Assembly (NCBI GenBank): GCA_944353735.1
Contig: CALVPU010000124.1
Coordinates: forward strand, 1-9,221
Source of the DNA: an uncultured Eubacteriales bacterium
GTDB taxonomy: Bacteria > Bacillota > Clostridia > Christensenellales > Aristaeellaceae
Length of the DNA stretch: 9,221 nucleotides
Reading direction: 5' to 3'
Shown here: positions 1 through 6,172 of the stretch, piece after piece
How the letters are laid out: every line of letters starts with the position of its first letter
Position numbering within the stretch: the first letter of the stretch is position 1
Notes under the pieces: model-generated
Told to the model about the DNA's origin: nothing
What the model saw: only the letters and a program-made list of their open reading frames with translations
Databases searched by the model: none
Program-made: the position numbers and the translations under genes

Positions 1-2421
1 CACCACGCGCTCGAACATGTAGCGGTCCAGCGAGAGCATCAGGCCGCTCTTTTCAAACAGCTCGACGAACTCGCTCGCCGGCATCACGAAGCCGCCCGGG
101 CGCTGCCAGCGCACCAGCGCCTCGGCGCCGACGACCTTCGCGCCGTCCGGCGACCATTGCGGCTGGTAGTAGGGCACGAATTCCTCCTTCGCCAGGCCGG
201 CCTGCATGTACGTCAGCAGGCCGGCGTGCGCGGTCTGGCGGGCGTGTCCGGCGTCGTCGTACAGCGAGATGAGCTGGTCGAAGCGGCCCTTGATGGCGCG
301 CTTGGCGAGCACGGCGCGGTGGCACATCTCGCTGACCGTCAGTCCGGGGTCGTCGATGACGTAGATGCCGAAGCTGAGGAAGAGGCGGACGTCGCCGAGA
401 TCGCCGTTGAGGCGCTGCGCCTGCGCGCGGATGCGGCGGTAGAGCGCTTCCGGCGCGTCGAAGCCCGTCAGCACCCAGAAGGAATCGGCGTAGCCGTGGG
501 CGCAGAAGCCGTCCGCGCCGCACAGCGCCAGCGCCATTGCGCCCAGCCGCTTGAGCAGCGCGTCGCCCGCCGCCCAGCCGAAGAGGCGGTTGTAGCCGTC
601 GAAGCGGTTGACGTCGAAGCTGACCACCGCCAGCCGCCCGCCGTCGCCCAGCCGCTCGAGCAGCCGCTGGCGGAAGGCGCCGAAGGTCATCAGCCCGGTG
701 AGCGGGTCCACCTGCGCGCGCAGGTCGCCGCCCTCCATCGCCGGCGGCGCGCCCTCCGCCTTGAGGCGCTGCTTGGCGGCGTACATCGCCTCGTCGGCGC
801 GGTGCAGCAGGGCGCGCACGGCTTCGCCGCCGTTGACATGGGCGACGGCATGACCGACGGCGACGTCCACGGCGATGCCGCCGCGGCGGTTGCGGGCGGC
901 GATCACCTCCGCCAGTCGCGCCTGCGCCGCACGGGCGCGCGCCTCGTCGGCGTCCTCCATCAGCACCACGAACTCGTCGCCGCCGTAGCGGTAGATCTCC
1001 CCCTCGTCGCCGAACGCCTCGCGCAGCGCGCCGACGAGGCTGCGGATGAGCAGGTCGCCGGTCTCATGGCCGAGCGAGTCGTTGACCGCCTTGAGGTTGT
1101 TCAGGTCCACCATGAACAGCGCCAGCGGATTGCGCGCCGGGCGCGCGGAACCATCGGCGCGCATCTCGAAGGCGGCGCGGTTGTGCGCGCCGGTCATGGC
1201 GTCGGTGTACGCCTGGCGGCGGAAGGTGCGCGCCTCCTCGGATTCCAGCGTGGCGCGGCGGACGATCGCCATGTGGAACGTCACCACCAGCGCGTCGATG
1301 CCGAGCATCAGCAGGTCGCTGAGCGAGAACACCAGCAGCCGCTCGCGCGGGGCGATGTAGAACCATGCCAGCGCCGCCATGGCGATGGCGCAGAACACGC
1401 CCACGCCGGCGAGCATGCCGTGGCTGGCGCGCTCGTCGCGGGCGTCGCGCGCGGAGCACGCCACCGCGTCCACGGCGATGACCGCCATCACGGCGTGCTC
1501 GGCGGGCAGCAGCGGCGCCGGCTGCATCAGGTCGAGCACGTACAGCGCCATGGCGAAGGCGAAGAAGCCGGCAAAGGCGTAGGCGTAGCGGCGGTAGCGC
1601 CGCGCGCGGCGCGGCAGCAACTCGCCCAGCAGCAGCGAAAAGGGCACGCCGAAGAGGAAAAACGACGTGTAGTTGAGCAGATAGCCGACCGCCTTGCTGG
1701 AAAACAGCAGCTGCGAGAGGTTGGCGTTGGTGAACGTCCACACCGTGACCAGCAGTATCAGCAGCGCCAGGTACAGCCGCGCCGCGTCGTACGTGCGCCG
1801 CAGGCGGCGGTAGATGCTGGTGAGCAGCAGGCTCGCGGCGGTGGCAAGGCCGATCAGGCAGTTGCCCAGCAGGAAGAGGTTGTCGGTGATCAGGTCGTAG
1901 AGCACGGCGCTGCGCTCGTCGAGCTGGAACTCGTAGCTGCCCGCGTCGCCGCGCGGGGAAGCGTCGCCGCGCGGCGTCAGCTCGAGGCGGATGGTCTGTC
2001 CCGAGTGCTCCGGCGACAGCGGCACCATGCACCACACGCCGCCCCAGTAGCGCCCGAAGGACGTGCGGTCGTCGAGGCCGTTGGCATACACGACCTCGCC
2101 GCCGACGCGCGCCGTCACGTCCTCGCTGTCCACGAGGAAGAACAGCACCTGCGTGTCCGTCTCGATCTGCGGCAGCGTGTTTTGGATTGTCAGCGTACCG
2201 CCGTCCGCCAGCGCGCGCGAGACCGGTCCCGCGACCTTCGTCCAGCCCTCGGGCATCAGCGCCGACCAGCCGTCGTTGAACGAATCGGCGCGCGGCTGGC
2301 GCAGCTGCGTGTCGTCGAGGTGGAACGCCGTGGCGGCGTAGATGGTCAGTCCCAGCGCCAGCAGGCAGGCGGCGGCGAGCGTCAGCAGATCTGCCAGGCG
2401 CGCTTTCTGTCGATGGTCCAT
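1..2421 (-). CDS. Membrane GGDEF-(degenerate GGDEF)-EAL c-di-GMP signalling protein, 3' end cut by window
   Basis: The frame is open without a stop from the ATG at 2421 to base 1 (807 codons); the C-terminus lies outside. A GGGGGGA ribosome binding site precedes the ATG by about 7 bases. Domains: one membrane helix (about 11-33); an extracytoplasmic beta-rich region (about 34-170) resembling 7TMR-DISM or jelly-roll sensor domains; several hydrophobic helices (about 176-395); a GGDEF domain (about 403-565) with intact GGDEF at 480-484 and metal-binding Asp context VDLNNLK, so probably an active diguanylate cyclase; a second GGDEF-like domain (about 568-725) starting DPLTGL but with YADSF (644-648) in place of GGDEF; then the EAL start (about 730 on) with YYQPQW and EAL at 767-769. 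The canonical GGDEF lacks an RxxD inhibitory site (Gly at the Asp position). Family role: synthesis and/or hydrolysis of c-di-GMP in response to an external signal. The signal is unknown, and phosphodiesterase activity cannot be judged because about three quarters of the EAL domain is missing. Confidence 0.9.
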   Translation of the reverse strand, partial: MDHRQKARLADLLTLAAACLLALGLTIYAATAFHLDDTQLRQPRADSFNDGWSALMPEGWTKVAGPVSRALADGGTLTIQNTLPQIETDTQVLFFLVDSEDVTARVGGEVVYANGLDDRTSFGRYWGGVWCMVPLSPEHSGQTIRLELTPRGDASPRGDAGSYEFQLDERSAVLYDLITDNLFLLGNCLIGLATAASLLLTSIYRRLRRTYDAARLYLALLILLVTVWTFTNANLSQLLFSSKAVGYLLNYTSFFLFGVPFSLLLGELLPRRARRYRRYAYAFAGFFAFAMALYVLDLMQPAPLLPAEHAVMAVIAVDAVACSARDARDERASHGMLAGVGVFCAIAMAALAWFYIAPRERLLVFSLSDLLMLGIDALVVTFHMAIVRRATLESEEARTFRRQAYTDAMTGAHNRAAFEMRADGSARPARNPLALFMVDLNNLKAVNDSLGHETGDLLIRSLVGALREAFGDEGEIYRYGGDEFVVLMEDADEARARAAQARLAEVIAARNRRGGIAVDVAVGHAVAHVNGGEAVRALLHRADEAMYAAKQRLKAEGAPPAMEGGDLRAQVDPLTGLMTFGAFRQRLLERLGDGGRLAVVSFDVNRFDGYNRLFGWAAGDALLKRLGAMALALCGADGFCAHGYADSFWVLTGFDAPEALYRRIRAQAQRLNGDLGDVRLFLSFGIYVIDDPGLTVSEMCHRAVLAKRAIKGRFDQLISLYDDAGHARQTAHAGLLTYMQAGLAKEEFVPYYQPQWSPDGAKVVGAEALVRWQRPGGFVMPASEFVELFEKSGLMLSLDRYMFERVV

Positions 2422-2446
2422 GCCGCTTCCCCCCGCTCTGTCGTTT

Positions 2447-2460
2447 CCTATTTATATAGG
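2447..2460. promoter_or_regulatory. AT-rich inverted repeat ahead of the GGDEF/EAL gene
   Basis: CCTAT and ATAGG flank a 4-base AT centre, 26 bases upstream of the minus-strand ATG, as an AT-rich island in very GC-rich DNA. Read on the minus strand it contains TATAAA/TATATA, which could act as a -10 box, but I see no -35 at 16-18 bases. It is either the -10 region of the minus-strand gene or an operator within its leader. No regulator can be assigned. Confidence 0.35.
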
Positions 2461-2487
2461 CGCGCAGGTTCCGCGCCCGTCCGGTAT

Positions 2488-2504
2488 CCGGCGCGCCGCG
2501 CCGG
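2488..2504. repeat. GC palindrome in the divergent intergenic region
   Basis: A perfect 8+1+8 palindrome, CCGGCGCG / CGCGCCGG around a central C. The overlapping arm GCGCCGGCATC (2498-2508) recurs inverted as GATGCCGGCGC at 2569-2579, giving an 11-base inverted pair 60 bases apart. Either could fold in the minus-strand leader or serve as a protein site. Function is unknown, and GC-rich DNA raises the chance background. Confidence 0.4.
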
Positions 2505-2614
2505 CATCTACGTAAAGTTCGCCCCGCGGCGGGGATTTTCCTGCCCGATAATGTGACAAAAAGCCGACGATGCCGGCGCCTGCACATTCATGGCGCATCA
2601 TCGCCGGCGGCTGC

Positions 2615-2643
2615 TTGCCTTGGGAACGAATGCGTGCTATAAT
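2615..2643 (+). promoter_or_regulatory. Sigma-A-type promoter of the BTAD regulator gene
   Basis: The -35 is TTGCCT (2615-2620) and the -10 is a perfect TATAAT (2638-2643), with 17 bases between them and an extended -10 TG at 2635-2636. Transcription would start near 2650, leaving a leader of about 60 bases. The leader has a small hairpin (CGCGCC 2672-2677, loop GGCG, GGCGCG 2682-2687) before the ribosome binding site. The -10 lies inside a palindrome, TGCTAT-A-ATAGCA (2635-2647), so a repressor or autoregulatory site is possible. Confidence 0.75.
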
Positions 2644-2711
2644 AGCATTGTAAGGTGCAATGACCGCGTTTCGCGCCGGCGGGCGCGCCGCTGGATGGAG
2701 GTGAGGGAGCC

Positions 2712-3953
2712 ATGGGCGATGGAATCCGCATCCAGATGATGCGCGCGTTCGCCATCTATGCCGGCGAAGCGCAGGCGGATCAGCTGCTCAACAAGTCGCG
2801 CAAGGGCGTGGCGCTGGTGCAGTATCTGATCCTGAACCGCGGCGAGCGGGTGCCGAACGCCCGCCTGCTGGCGACGCTCTGGTCCGAGGAGCGCACGGCG
2901 AATCCCGAAAGCGCGCTCAAGACGCTGGTCAGCCGCGTGCGCGCGCTGCTGAACCAGATCTGCCCGGGGCTGGGGCGGGCGATCGTCGCCGATCGCGGCG
3001 CCTATCACTGGGCGGTGCTGCCGGGGATGTCGGTCGACCTGTACCAGATCGAGGACCTGCTCGACGTCATCGCCGCGCCCGATACCGGCGGCGCCGAGCG
3101 CGCGCGGCGCTGCGCCGAGCTGATGGAGCTCTATACCGGCGACCTGCTGCAGGACAGCGAGCAGGGCGAGTGGGTGCTGGCGCGCGCCGCCGCGCTGCAC
3201 AGCCGCTACATGGCGGCGGTGTACGCCTATGTCGACTGGCTCAAGGCGCGCGAGGACCATGCGGAAATTGTCAACGTCTGCCGCGCCGCGCTCGAGATCG
3301 ACCACTTCGACGACCGCCTGCACATGGAGCTGATGACCGCGCTGGTCAACACCAACCGCTCCGGCGAGGCGCTGGCGCAGTACAGGCACGTCATGCACCT
3401 GCACTACCGCTATCTCGGCGTCCAGCCCAGCGAGGACATGCAGGCGTTCTACAAGCAGATCGTCCGCGCCGGCAAGACGCTGGAGCTCAACCTCGAGTCC
3501 ATCCGCAGCGAGCTGCGCGAGGGCGGCGACCAGCGCGGCGCGTTCGTCTGCGAATACGCCGTGTTCAAGGAGATCTTCAACCTGCAGATGCGCAACCTCG
3601 AGCGCCTCGGCTCGACGATGTTCCTCGCCGTGATCATGGTCTGCGGCCTCGACGGCGAGCCGCTGGACAACATCCGCCAGGACAACGCCATGGCGGCGCT
3701 GCTCGACATTTTGCGCAACAACCTGCGCAAGGGCGACACCATCGCCCGCTTCTCCCCCACGATCTTTGCGCTGCTGCTGCCCACCGTCAACTACACCACC
3801 GGCAACATGGTCATGGAGCGCGTCAAGCGGCTGTTCTACCGCCGCCATCCAAGCGCCAGCGTGGCGTTTCACTATCGCGTCGGCCCCCTCAGCAGCGAGC
3901 ACCCGCCGGAAAAGGGCGCGCCGCCGCAGGAAAGTGCGCCGCACGGCGAATAG
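2712..3953 (+). CDS. SARP/BTAD-type transcriptional regulator with C-terminal degenerate GGDEF domain
   Basis: 413 residues; the start is fixed by GGAGGTGA at 2697-2704, 7 bases before the ATG. Residues about 5-100 match an OmpR/SARP-type winged helix (…NRGERVPNARLLATLWSEE, then ALKTLVSRVRALL as the likely recognition region). Residues about 108-255 match the bacterial transcriptional activator (BTAD, TPR-like) domain, with VDLYQ at its start and LGVQPSEDMQAFY near its end. Residues about 275-395 align in pattern with GGDEF domains (ILRNNLRKGDTIARF, then SPTIF at 348-352, then ALLLP), but SPTIF replaces GGDEF, so no cyclase activity is expected. R339-K-G-D342 sits five residues before SPTIF, exactly the position of the RxxD inhibitory site that binds c-di-GMP in many GGDEF proteins. 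The tail is Pro/Glu-rich. It is divergent from the GGDEF/EAL gene and just upstream of the surface-protein operon, so it is a candidate activator of that operon and a candidate c-di-GMP sensor. The regulator call is firm; ligand and target are inference. Confidence 0.88.
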   Translation: MGDGIRIQMMRAFAIYAGEAQADQLLNKSRKGVALVQYLILNRGERVPNARLLATLWSEERTANPESALKTLVSRVRALLNQICPGLGRAIVADRGAYHWAVLPGMSVDLYQIEDLLDVIAAPDTGGAERARRCAELMELYTGDLLQDSEQGEWVLARAAALHSRYMAAVYAYVDWLKAREDHAEIVNVCRAALEIDHFDDRLHMELMTALVNTNRSGEALAQYRHVMHLHYRYLGVQPSEDMQAFYKQIVRAGKTLELNLESIRSELREGGDQRGAFVCEYAVFKEIFNLQMRNLERLGSTMFLAVIMVCGLDGEPLDNIRQDNAMAALLDILRNNLRKGDTIARFSPTIFALLLPTVNYTTGNMVMERVKRLFYRRHPSASVAFHYRVGPLSSEHPPEKGAPPQESAPHGE

Positions 3954-3979
3954 TTTCCTTCCAAGCGCATATTTTTGTC

Positions 3980-4013
3980 AAGAAGAGCGAGCCACAATCT
4001 CGCCCTTCTTTTT
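3980..4013 (+). terminator. Rho-independent terminator after the BTAD regulator
   Basis: Arm 3980-3991 (AAGAAGAGCGAG) pairs with 3999-4010 (CTCGCCCTTCTT) over 12 positions with a single A/C mismatch. The loop is 7 bases, CCACAAT, and a T run extends to 4013. It begins 27 bases after the stop codon, so the regulator and the downstream surface-protein genes are separate transcription units. Confidence 0.88.
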
Positions 4014-4079
4014 GCATATCGCTCCATTTCAACCGAACAAAAGCCAAATTTTACACAAAAATGGGTTTTTCTTCAATAT

Positions 4080-4112
4080 GTAACCGCAGCAGTAACCGTC
4101 CTACGCTATAAT
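4080..4112 (+). promoter_or_regulatory. Putative SARP-activated promoter: two GTAACCG heptamers plus TATAAT
   Basis: TATAAT at 4107-4112 is a perfect -10. The -35 position (about 4084-4089, CCGCAG) has no consensus. Instead two identical heptamers, GTAACCG at 4080-4086 and 4092-4098, lie in direct orientation 12 bases apart, and the second ends exactly 8 bases before the -10. SARP regulators are known to bind direct heptamers (normally an 11-base period) whose 3'-most copy lies 8 bases from the -10 and which replace the -35. The expected start near 4119 gives a leader of about 60 bases before the first secreted-protein gene. That this is the neighbouring regulator's operator is inference. Confidence 0.65.
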
Positions 4113-4177
4113 ATATAGAACATAATGGTTTATCGGGGGTCGCGTATGCGAACCGGAAGAAGAGGAGGTCATATTTC

Positions 4178-4888
4178 ATGAAGAATACGATGAGAAAGTG
4201 CGCGCTTCTGCTCATGGCGCTGATGCTGATGGCGGCGCTGAATGTGACCGCGCTGGCGGAGGAAACCGTTTCCGAGCCCGTCGCCGAGGTGGTCGTGGTC
4301 TCCGAGCCGGCGCCGGAACCCAAGTCCGAGCCGACTGCGGAACCGACGGCTGAGCCCAAGTCCGAGCCGGCGGCTGAGCCGACTGCGGAACCGACGGCTG
4401 AGCCCACGACCGAGCCGACCGCGGAACCCACGGCGGAACCGACTGCCGAGCCCACGACTGAGCCCACGGCTGAGCCGACTGCCGAGCCCACGGCTGAGCC
4501 GACTGCCGAGCCCACGACTGAGCCGACTGCCGAGCCCACGGCTGAGCCGACCGCGGAACCCACGACCGAGCCGACCGCGGAGCCCACGGCTGAGCCGACC
4601 GCCGAGCCGACCGCGGAACCCACGGCTGAGCCGACCGCCGAGCCCTTCACCGGCACGGTGGAGATCAAGCTGGGCAACACCGGCGACATCTACTTCGGCG
4701 ACACCGTCACGCTGCGCGCGATCGTGCGCGGCGCCAACACCGACTACGAGATCCGCTGGGAAGCCAACGACGGCGCCGGCTGGGTCGAGGTCCGGGACGA
4801 CGACCGCAAGGACGACGAGCTGACCTTCGTCGTCGACGAGGACAACGCCAAGTACGACTACCGCGTCGTCCTGATCACCGAGGCATAA
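4178..4888 (+). CDS. Secreted TAEP-repeat protein with C-terminal Ig-like domain
   Basis: 236 residues; AGGAGGT at 4163-4169 lies 8 bases before the ATG. Residues 1-27 are a Sec signal peptide (MKNTMRK, a Met/Leu/Ala-rich core, then ALA before E28). Residues 49-156 are 27 uninterrupted tetrapeptides of the form (T/K/A)(A/S/T)EP, mostly TAEP. They form an extended acidic Pro-rich stalk of the type found in wall-spanning surface proteins. Residues 157-236 form a compact beta-rich domain (GDTVTLRAIVRG … YEIRWEAND … FVVDEDNAKYDYRVV) with an Ig/PKD-like pattern, related to the C-terminus of the next gene product. There is no LPXTG motif or C-terminal membrane helix, so attachment would be noncovalent or absent. 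It is first in the operon, 115 bases before the next gene. Molecular function is unknown; an accessory surface protein is the best guess. Confidence 0.85.
   Translation: MKNTMRKCALLLMALMLMAALNVTALAEETVSEPVAEVVVVSEPAPEPKSEPTAEPTAEPKSEPAAEPTAEPTAEPTTEPTAEPTAEPTAEPTTEPTAEPTAEPTAEPTAEPTTEPTAEPTAEPTAEPTTEPTAEPTAEPTAEPTAEPTAEPTAEPFTGTVEIKLGNTGDIYFGDTVTLRAIVRGANTDYEIRWEANDGAGWVEVRDDDRKDDELTFVVDEDNAKYDYRVVLITEA
4322..4645 (+). repeat. Coding 12-base tandem repeat (27 TAEP-type units)
   Basis: 324 bases made of 27 in-frame 12-base units encoding (T/K/A)(A/S/T)EP. Codons alternate among synonyms (ACG/ACC/ACT, GCG/GCC/GCT, GAG/GAA, CCG/CCC), and longer 24- and 36-base phrases recur inside the array, which indicates duplication of multi-unit blocks. 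Gain or loss of units keeps the frame, so stalk length can vary between strains without inactivating the gene. Confidence 0.9.
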
Positions 4889-4900
4889 CGAGCGGCGTAG

Positions 4901-4921
4901 GGCGCGCCCGTGCGGCGCGCC
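4901..4921 (+). repeat. GC hairpin between the first and second secreted-protein genes
   Basis: GGCGCGCC (4901-4908) and GGCGCGCC (4914-4921) are perfect inverted arms around a 5-base loop, 12 bases after the stop codon. No T run follows, so it is not a classic terminator. It could be an mRNA-stabilising or attenuating hairpin. The rest of the 115-base gap shows only the next gene's ribosome binding site. Confidence 0.45.
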
Positions 4922-5003
4922 GCCTTCCCGCCATTTGCGCGCGGACCGGGCGCTTCCCCGCGCCGCGCGGACATCAATCCGAGGCTGAAGGAGGATCTCA
5001 ACA

Positions 5004-6077
5004 ATGATCAACATGCGCAAGGCAATCGCGCTGGTGCTGGCGCTGATGCTGGCGATGAGCCTCGCTGCCATCGCGGAAAAGGAAACCTATTCGGACAGCT
5101 ACCGCCTGCCCGAGGTGCTCGAGCGCGTCGAGGCGACCGCCGAGCCCACGGCGGAGCCGACCGCCGAACCCACGCTCGAACCGACGGCGGAGCCGACCGC
5201 CGAACCCACGGCGGAGCCGACCGCCGAACCCACGGCTGAGCCGACCGCCGAACCCACGCTCGAACCCACGGCGGAACCGACCGCCGAGCCGCTGCCGACC
5301 GTCTCCGACCAGCCGCTGGTTCCGGACGAGTCCCCGGCGCCGAGCGAGTCCCCGGCGCCGAGCGAGTCCCCGGCGCCCGAGCAGTCCCCCACGCCGGAGC
5401 CGTCGCCGCTGCCGGCGGGCGACTACCTGCTCGACGCGGACGGCAATCCGCTCCTCGACCGCAACGGCGATCCGATTCCCGCCGGCGACTATGTCGTGGA
5501 CGAGAGCGGCGCGCTGGTCTTCGGCGAGGACGGCAAGCCCATTCCCGTGCAGGAAGATCCGCTCGCGGGGCTGAAGCAGGCGATCGTCGTGCTCGAGGAG
5601 GGCGAGGCGCCGCTGCCGCTCTACGCGGAGCCGAGCGCGGACGCCGAGGTCCTCGCGGAGCTGCCCAACGGCGAAATGCTCTACGTCCGCCAGCTCGAGG
5701 AGGACTGGACCTACGCCGTGTACGGCGAGCTCGAGGGCTATGTGATGACCTCGAAGATCGCCCTGTACAACGCCGATCCCACGCCCGGCGAGGAGGAGAT
5801 CGTCCGCACCATCACCGTGTCCTCGAGTCTCGAGGGCGTGCCGGTGGTCTACGCGGGCACGGAGGTCACCATGACCGCCACCCTCACCGGCTTTGAGGAC
5901 GTCGTCTACACCATGCAGTGGCAGTACACGCCCGACGGCGGCGAGACGGTCGTCGACGTCGAGGGCGCGAACGGTCCCGCCTACACCTTCACCATCGACG
6001 ATGGCAACTACGCCTATCTCTGGCGCCTCGTCGTGACGCTGAAGCCCGAACCCGCCGAGTCCGGCGCGCAGGCGTAA
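5004..6077 (+). CDS. Secreted stalk protein with TAEP/SPAP repeats, SH3-like and Ig-like domains
   Basis: 357 residues; AAGGAGGA at 4988-4995 lies 8 bases before the ATG at 5004, which favours it over the in-frame ATG at 5013. Residues 1-24 are a Sec signal peptide ending AIA before E25. Residues 45-96 are 13 T(A/L)EP units, and 97-137 continue as a Pro/Ser/Glu stalk with SPAPSE repeats. Residues 138-181 are two tandem 22-residue repeats sharing AGDY…D…G…PIP, the first with Asp-rich DADGN and DRNGD turns. Residues about 191-256 have an SH3-like (SH3b) pattern: PLYAEPSADAEVLAELPNGE, then WTYAVYGELEGYV. Residues about 262-350 are an Ig-like domain (GTEVTMTATLTG … YTMQWQY … YTFTIDDGNYAYLWRLVV) homologous in pattern to the previous protein's C-terminus. 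SH3b domains often bind cell-wall peptides, so this may be wall-associated without LPXTG. It lies between two other secreted-protein genes and is probably co-transcribed with them. Precise function is unknown. Confidence 0.85.
   Translation: MINMRKAIALVLALMLAMSLAAIAEKETYSDSYRLPEVLERVEATAEPTAEPTAEPTLEPTAEPTAEPTAEPTAEPTAEPTAEPTLEPTAEPTAEPLPTVSDQPLVPDESPAPSESPAPSESPAPEQSPTPEPSPLPAGDYLLDADGNPLLDRNGDPIPAGDYVVDESGALVFGEDGKPIPVQEDPLAGLKQAIVVLEEGEAPLPLYAEPSADAEVLAELPNGEMLYVRQLEEDWTYAVYGELEGYVMTSKIALYNADPTPGEEEIVRTITVSSSLEGVPVVYAGTEVTMTATLTGFEDVVYTMQWQYTPDGGETVVDVEGANGPAYTFTIDDGNYAYLWRLVVTLKPEPAESGAQA
5136..5291 (+). repeat. Coding 12-base tandem repeat (13 T(A/L)EP units)
   Basis: 156 bases forming 13 in-frame 12-base units, with TLEP replacing TAEP at units 4 and 11. 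Many 24-base phrases match those of the array in the preceding gene almost base for base, which suggests recent expansion or exchange between the two arrays. It is followed by an 18-base direct repeat encoding SPAPSE near 5329-5380. Confidence 0.88.
5415..5546 (+). repeat. Two tandem 66-base coding repeats (22 residues each)
   Basis: Residues 138-159 and 160-181 of the second secreted protein are two copies of one unit. They begin AGDY, share D at unit position 7 and G at position 10, and end G(D/K)PIP. The first copy has DADGN and DRNGD turns resembling metal-binding loops. The DNA copies have diverged, so this is an old duplication, unlike the TAEP array. Confidence 0.7.
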
Positions 6078-6088
6078 CCGGAATCTCT

Positions 6089-6104
6089 CGGGGCGATCGC
6101 CCCG
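6089..6104 (+). repeat. GC palindrome between the second and third secreted-protein genes
   Basis: CGGGGCGATCGCCCCG is a perfect 16-base palindrome beginning 11 bases after a stop codon; as RNA it gives a 6-base stem with a GATC loop. No T run follows directly (the next T-rich stretch starts near 6119), so termination would be partial at most. I found no convincing promoter in the rest of the 95-base gap. Confidence 0.45.
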
Positions 6105-6172
6105 GCGACCGCCCGGCATTGTATTCGATTTGTCTATCGTGAGGAAATCGACCAGTCATTGGAGGGAATACG

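Noticed and set aside
157..2556. 799-codon open frame on the plus strand
   Set aside because: It lies opposite the GGDEF/EAL gene. Its protein is rich in Arg, His, Gln and Ala with no domain pattern, as expected from the antisense of GC-rich coding DNA.
1064..2587. 507-codon minus-strand frame ahead of and over the 5' part of the GGDEF/EAL gene
   Set aside because: It is in a different frame from the gene with membrane helices and GGDEF motifs, and is Arg/Ala-rich without domains. The true frame starts at 2421.
2637..3944. 435-codon minus-strand frame
   Set aside because: Antisense to the BTAD regulator, which has a promoter, ribosome binding site, domains and terminator on the plus strand.
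3170..4111. 313-codon plus-strand frame overlapping the regulator
   Set aside because: An Arg/Ala/Pro-rich +1 shadow with no domain pattern; it also runs through the terminator and the next promoter.
4051..5071. Minus-strand frames rich in GSAVGS or RGLGSRLS repeats
   Set aside because: Antisense reading of the TAEP array. The repetition comes from the sense-strand repeats, and the plus strand has a signal peptide and ribosome binding site.
4322..5291. CRISPR-like regular repeats
   Set aside because: The units are 12 bases, contiguous and in frame, without spacers; they encode TAEP tetrapeptides.
6074..6080. Third GTAACCG copy as a SARP site for the adhesin
   Set aside because: It is a single copy overlapping the stop codon of the preceding gene, with no partner repeat and no -10 box at the right distance; chance is sufficient.
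6119..6147. Possible promoter TTGTAT before the adhesin gene
   Set aside because: At 17 bases downstream the sequence is AGGAAA rather than a -10 box; no alternative spacing gives a plausible pair.
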